Assembly: GCA_019455325.1 (NCBI GenBank)
Contig: JACFMQ010000002.1
Span: forward strand, 331,353 to 395,352
Direction: 5' to 3'
From: Rhodocyclaceae bacterium
Lineage (GTDB): Bacteria; Pseudomonadota; Gammaproteobacteria; Burkholderiales; Rhodocyclaceae
Length of the DNA stretch: 64,000 nucleotides
Shown: piece after piece, positions 60,601 through 64,000 of the stretch
How the letters are laid out: the number at the start of each line of letters is the position of its first letter
Position numbering within the stretch: position 1 is the first letter of the stretch
Notes under the pieces: model-generated
Databases searched by the model: none
Told to the model about the DNA's origin: nothing
What the model saw: only the letters and a program-made list of their open reading frames with translations
Translations under genes and position numbers: made by a program

Positions 60601-62898
60601 TTACTTCACTTTCTTGGCACCGTTCTGTTCGAGATAGGTCTTGGCGCGCAGGCCGAGGTCGGCCGCCTTCACCTGGTACTGCCACACCTGCTCCGCCCAC
60701 AGCGTCGCCTGGTTCCAGTCCTTCTTCGCCGCCGCGTCCTCGTGCTTCTGCTTCGCGTCCTTGATCTTGCTCAGTTGATCCGTGGCATCCTCCACCATCG
60801 CCACCACGTCCGGGAAGTCCTTGAAGTTCACGCTCGTGATGTAACCCACCACCTGGTCGATCACTGCCTGCGTGTCCGCCACCTTCTTCAACTGCTTCTT
60901 GTAGTCCGCTTCCGAATACACGGCCTTTTCCGCTGCCGCCGTCTTCGTCGGCTTCCAGCCCTTCGGCTTGACCAGCAGGTAACCCTGCATCTCAAGGTGC
61001 AGCGCCGAGCAGAACTCCGTGCAGTAGTACGGATACACCCCTTCCTTGTCCGCCTTGAACTTCACCGTCACCGTCTTGCCCGGTTCGACCGAGGCGTGCA
61101 CGTTGTAGGTCGAGACCGTGAAGCCGTGCGTCTCGTCCTGGGCGCGTTCGAGGTTGGTCAGGTGCACCGTCACTTCGTCGCCGACATCGACCTCGATCGT
61201 TTCCGGCGTGATGTGCGAGCGGATCAGCGTGCCGAAGACTTCGACCTTGTTGCCCTTCTTGACGGTCTTTTCTTCGCCGGCACGCACGCGGCCCGGATGC
61301 GGCTGGTCGGTGCGCGAGTCCGTGCCCACCTTGTAGCGGACGCCCGGCTTCAGCTTGCTCGCTTCGATCGCCACCGCGTAGTGCGGTTCGCCCAGCGGCA
61401 GCGGCATGTCGTACAGCAGCTGCATCTTGTCGTTGCTGATGTCGATCAACTGGTGGTTCTGCGGGTGCAGCGGGCCCACCGGTACGAAGCGGTCGATCGC
61501 CAGCTTGTTCAGCGCCACCAGGTAGCGGCCCTTCGGATCCGTCGAGTCACCTTCCATCGCCATCAGGTGGCCGATGTTGTAGTGCACCGAGATCTTGTCC
61601 AGCACCTTGCCTTCGCAGTAGTTCCACTTCACCACCTGCGAGTCTACGTACAGCGAGGTGTAGGCCACGCACTGCTTGGCGTCGTACTGCGTGTGCAGCG
61701 GGCCGAGGCCGAGTTGCACCTGGGTGTGCAGCGCGTCCTTCATGCCGATCACCGGGATGCCGTACGGGTCCTTCGATTCGAACTTGCCGGCCTGGATCGC
61801 GGCCTGGATCTTTTCGAACGAGTACACCGAGACGTGCGTGTCGAGCTTGCCGGATACCGTGATGAACTTGCCGTCCGGCGTGACGTCGACGCCGTGCGGC
61901 GACTTCGGTTCGGGCACCAGGAAGAGGATGCCTTCCTTGACCGCGGTGTCGATCGACAGCACGTTGTGCCCGTTGATCTTCTTCGCCTTGCCGCCGGCAA
62001 CCAGTTCGGCCGCCTTCTTCCAGTTGATCACGTGCAGGTAGTCGGTGTCCTTCGCCGAGCAGCCGGCTTCGTACGGCGGACGGCCCTTTTCGATGCCGCC
62101 GACGTAGCGCTCCGTACAGAAGCTGTTGGTGAACGACCAGCCGTCCGACGGGCCCTTGCCGGCGTCCGACAGGTCCTGCGAGTACGGCGGCAGTTCGAGC
62201 GAGAACGAGTCCTTCGGCTGGATGCGCCCTTCCTTGCGGTCGAACTTCCAGTAGGTGACGCCGCCGCGATACTTCTCGTTGAATTCTTCGAGCGGGTAGA
62301 ACTTCTTGTTTTCGAGCGGCGCGGCGTATTGCGCGGCTTCGATGATGTAGTCGGTGTTCGGCGTGACGAAGGCGCCGCCGTGCTCGGACTTGTAGATCGG
62401 GTTCACCACGATCTGCTTGGTCTCGAAGTCGCGCAGGTCGATCACCGCCAGCCGCGGGTTGGCCTTGTCGTTGATGAACAGGAACTGGCCGTCGTACTTG
62501 CCGTCCGTCTCCGAGATCGCCGGGTGGTGCGTGTCGCCCCAGGTGATGTCGCGGCCGTCGATCTTGCCCTGCGCCAGCACCGCCTTCGAGCCTTCGTCGA
62601 AGCCGTAGCCTTGCCACGGTTCCGGCGTGAACACGCCGATGTATTTCAGGATGCGCATCGACGGGATGCCGTACACGATCACCTGGCCCGACTGACCGCC
62701 CGAGCTGAAGACGACGAATTCGTCCCGCTTGCCCGTCGGTACGTAGGTCTTGGCCGCCGCCAGCAGGTCCTGCTGCGACAGGTTCCGCCGCTTCATCACG
62801 TCCTGCAGCGATTCCGCCGCCTGCGCGGCGCCTGCCGCTGCAAAACCGATTCCCGCCGCAAGCAGCATGACCAGCGCCTTGTGCCTAGGTTTGCTCAT
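60601..62898 (-). CDS. nosZ: Nitrous oxide reductase, clade II (Sec-dependent)
   Basis: 765 residues. The signal peptide KALVMLLAAGIGFAAAGAAQ has no twin-arginine motif, the mark of clade II enzymes. The propeller domain carries CuZ His ligands (GDTHHPAISETDGKYDGQFL, KSEHGGAFVTPNTDYI, SPHGVDVTPDGKF, PLHTQYD, GPLHPQNHQL, EPHYAV). The cupredoxin domain has CuA ligands in YCTEFCSALHLEMQGYLL near residue 625. A helical Lys/Gln-rich tail of about 115 residues follows, without CxxCH. NosZ reduces N2O to N2 in the periplasm. No DNR-like site is apparent just upstream of its start. It is the first gene of the nos group and lies behind a NarL-type regulator on the same strand. Confidence 0.97.
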   Translation of the reverse strand: MSKPRHKALVMLLAAGIGFAAAGAAQAAESLQDVMKRRNLSQQDLLAAAKTYVPTGKRDEFVVFSSGGQSGQVIVYGIPSMRILKYIGVFTPEPWQGYGFDEGSKAVLAQGKIDGRDITWGDTHHPAISETDGKYDGQFLFINDKANPRLAVIDLRDFETKQIVVNPIYKSEHGGAFVTPNTDYIIEAAQYAAPLENKKFYPLEEFNEKYRGGVTYWKFDRKEGRIQPKDSFSLELPPYSQDLSDAGKGPSDGWSFTNSFCTERYVGGIEKGRPPYEAGCSAKDTDYLHVINWKKAAELVAGGKAKKINGHNVLSIDTAVKEGILFLVPEPKSPHGVDVTPDGKFITVSGKLDTHVSVYSFEKIQAAIQAGKFESKDPYGIPVIGMKDALHTQVQLGLGPLHTQYDAKQCVAYTSLYVDSQVVKWNYCEGKVLDKISVHYNIGHLMAMEGDSTDPKGRYLVALNKLAIDRFVPVGPLHPQNHQLIDISNDKMQLLYDMPLPLGEPHYAVAIEASKLKPGVRYKVGTDSRTDQPHPGRVRAGEEKTVKKGNKVEVFGTLIRSHITPETIEVDVGDEVTVHLTNLERAQDETHGFTVSTYNVHASVEPGKTVTVKFKADKEGVYPYYCTEFCSALHLEMQGYLLVKPKGWKPTKTAAAEKAVYSEADYKKQLKKVADTQAVIDQVVGYITSVNFKDFPDVVAMVEDATDQLSKIKDAKQKHEDAAAKKDWNQATLWAEQVWQYQVKAADLGLRAKTYLEQNGAKKVK

Positions 62899-63054
62899 TT
62901 TCGACCCCCTGAAAAAAAGGATGGCGCGCCAGCCGCGCCCGCTGCCCCTGCGACAATCTGCCGCAGACGCATTATCGAAGGGCGACGGCCGCCGTTGCAG
63001 GTGAACGATGCTGGTTGCGGCACCGGAATGCGCCGGTACGCCATCGGAAAATTC

Positions 63055-63711
63055 CTAGACGGAGAAATCGTCGACGCTTTCGACGAGGCCGTGCTGGATC
63101 GCGTAATGGATCAGCTCGGCGGTGTTCGCCAGATCCATCTTGCTCAGGATGCTCGCCTTGTGCGTGCTCGCCGTCTTCACGCTGAGGCTGAGCCGGCGGC
63201 CGATCTCGGTGACGCCGAGGCCCTTGACCAGCAGCAGGAAGACCTCGTACTCGCGGTTCGTCAGGCGCAGGTGCGGCGCCTCCGCGTCGCGGCCGGAGAG
63301 CATCTGCCGGGCGAGCTTCTCGGCGATGCTGGCGCCGATGAACAGGCCGCCGCCGGCGACCTTGCGGATGGCGTCGGCGAGCTGCGTCTCGGCGTTGTCC
63401 TTGCACAGGTAGCCGGAGGCGCCGGCCTTCAGCGCGCGGACGGCGTAGATGTCCTCCTTGTGCATGCTGAGGACGAGGATCGGCAGGTTCGGAAACTCGC
63501 TCTTGATCTGCTTGATCAGCTCGATGCCGCTGCGCCCGGGCATCGTCAGGTCGAGCACCAGCGCGTGCCACTGCCCGCTGCGCAGCTTGGCGAGCGTCTC
63601 CGGGCCGTTACCCGCCTCGCCGGCGACGACGATGTCGCCGCTCTCGCTGAGGATGTATTTCAGGCCGGCGCGCAGGACGTCGTGGTCGTCGGCGATCAGC
63701 GTGCGGATCAT
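63055..63711 (-). CDS. NarL/FixJ-type response regulator
   Basis: 218 residues. Receiver MIRTLIADDHDVLRAGLKYI with acceptor Asp in HALVLDLTMPGRSGIE and Lys in YLCKDNAE, followed by a LuxR-type helix-turn-helix (LTNREYEVFLLLVKGLGVTE, IGRRLSLSVKTASTHKASIL). Its ATG overlaps the kinase stop, so it pairs with that kinase. Position directly before nosZ suggests possible control of nos genes, but no binding site can be assigned. Confidence 0.93.
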   Translation of the reverse strand: MIRTLIADDHDVLRAGLKYILSESGDIVVAGEAGNGPETLAKLRSGQWHALVLDLTMPGRSGIELIKQIKSEFPNLPILVLSMHKEDIYAVRALKAGASGYLCKDNAETQLADAIRKVAGGGLFIGASIAEKLARQMLSGRDAEAPHLRLTNREYEVFLLLVKGLGVTEIGRRLSLSVKTASTHKASILSKMDLANTAELIHYAIQHGLVESVDDFSV

Positions 63712-64000
63712 GGTCGTTCTCCTCGGACGATCGGAAATTCGGCGACGATGCGCGTGCCGGCGCCGGGCGCGCCGACGATGTCGAGCGAGCCGCCGAGCAT
63801 CGCCACCCGTTCGCGCATGCCGAGCAGGCCGAAGCCCTGGCGCTTGCCGGCGGGGTCGATGCCGACGCCGTCGTCGCGCACCTCGACGCGCAGGCGGTCG
63901 CCGGCCTCGCGGATGTCTACGTCGATGCTGCCGGCCTGCGCGTGGCGCGAGACGTTGGTCAGCGACTCCTGGACGACGCGGAAGACGACGATCGCCAGCC
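63708..64000 (-). CDS. Sensor histidine kinase, 3' end only
   Basis: The visible 97 codons on the minus strand read VQESLTNVSRHAQAGSIDVD, VRDDGVGIDPAGKRQGFGLL and GMRERVAMLGGSLDIVGAPG, the HATPase_c domain of NarX/UhpB-type (HisKA_3) kinases with N, G1 and G2 boxes. The stop overlaps the regulator start. The sensor part is beyond the window. Confidence 0.92.
   Translation of the reverse strand, partial: LAIVVFRVVQESLTNVSRHAQAGSIDVDIREAGDRLRVEVRDDGVGIDPAGKRQGFGLLGMRERVAMLGGSLDIVGAPGAGTRIVAEFPIVRGERP

Noticed and set aside
62899..63054. DNR-type site directly upstream of nosZ
   Set aside because: I looked for TTGAT-N4-ATCAA with up to two changes and found none in this gap.

Overview
The window is very GC-rich, densely coded proteobacterial chromosome. 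I read it as a denitrifying betaproteobacterium, most likely Rhodocyclales. The reasons are the purM/hda pair, the pcnB-folK-deoxynucleoside kinase-panBCD run, clade II-type nos genes, heme d1 genes and Cyt b fusion proteins of a kind I recall from Rhodocyclales genomes. No rRNA, tRNA, prophage, insertion sequence or CRISPR array was seen.

Layout. 0-5 kb: signalling genes (a response regulator-GGDEF protein cut by the window edge, a double-receiver regulator, a Cache-type chemoreceptor and a DUF3391/HD-GYP protein). 5-10 kb: a cobalamin riboswitch in front of a His-rich DUF2796 periplasmic protein and a CobN-like chelatase with its own signal peptide and C-terminal membrane anchor; the chelatase frame is broken once. 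10-13.1 kb: a less GC-rich patch with an unknown gene, an MscS channel plus a relic of its 3' end, two GNAT acetyltransferases and a DUF2283 protein. 13.1-22 kb: housekeeping genes (purM, hda, a HAD phosphatase, pcnB, folK, a soluble CZB chemoreceptor, a deoxynucleoside kinase, panB, panC, panD). 22-30 kb: a NYN/OST-HTH protein and a TetR-controlled RND efflux operon. 30-34 kb: copper and heme A assembly genes (SCO, DUF1318, PCuAC, two CtaA-type genes).

34-43 kb holds a respiratory cluster: a heme-copper enzyme built like a B-family oxidase (a 49-residue subunit, a single-TM CuA subunit II and subunit I) whose active-site Tyr position is Gln, followed by ctaB and SCO. After it come two cytochrome b fusions. 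One carries two 4Fe-4S clusters and an MvhD-like domain; the other carries a plant-type 2Fe-2S domain and an FAD/NAD(P) reductase. Both transcription units begin with TTGAT-N4-(A/G)TCAA sites. I regard this cluster as the best candidate for an under-described system: an alternative NO reductase with dedicated electron-input modules.

43-51 kb: a channel protein, a second divergent heme-copper subunit I with a TlpA-like partner, a DNR-like Crp/Fnr regulator and a heme d1 operon nirF-nirDL-nirG-nirH plus a small membrane protein. 51-52 kb: a HEPN/MNT pair. 52-63 kb: a complete clade II-type nos operon in the order nosZ-c-c-nosB-D-G-H-F-L-Y-TlpA, with further DNR-like sites. 63-64 kb: a NarL-type regulator and the 3' end of its sensor kinase. 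Together the 34-64 kb region describes NO and N2O respiration plus its cofactor supply and control. nirS, a canonical norCB and the remaining nir genes are not in the window.

Three copies of a ~96-bp dispersed palindrome, with arms resembling CCACCGCAGAGRCGCARAGG, occur at 5.9, 30.2 and 54.7 kb. One is translated as the N-terminus of the CobN-like protein and one splits the nos operon between nosH and nosF.
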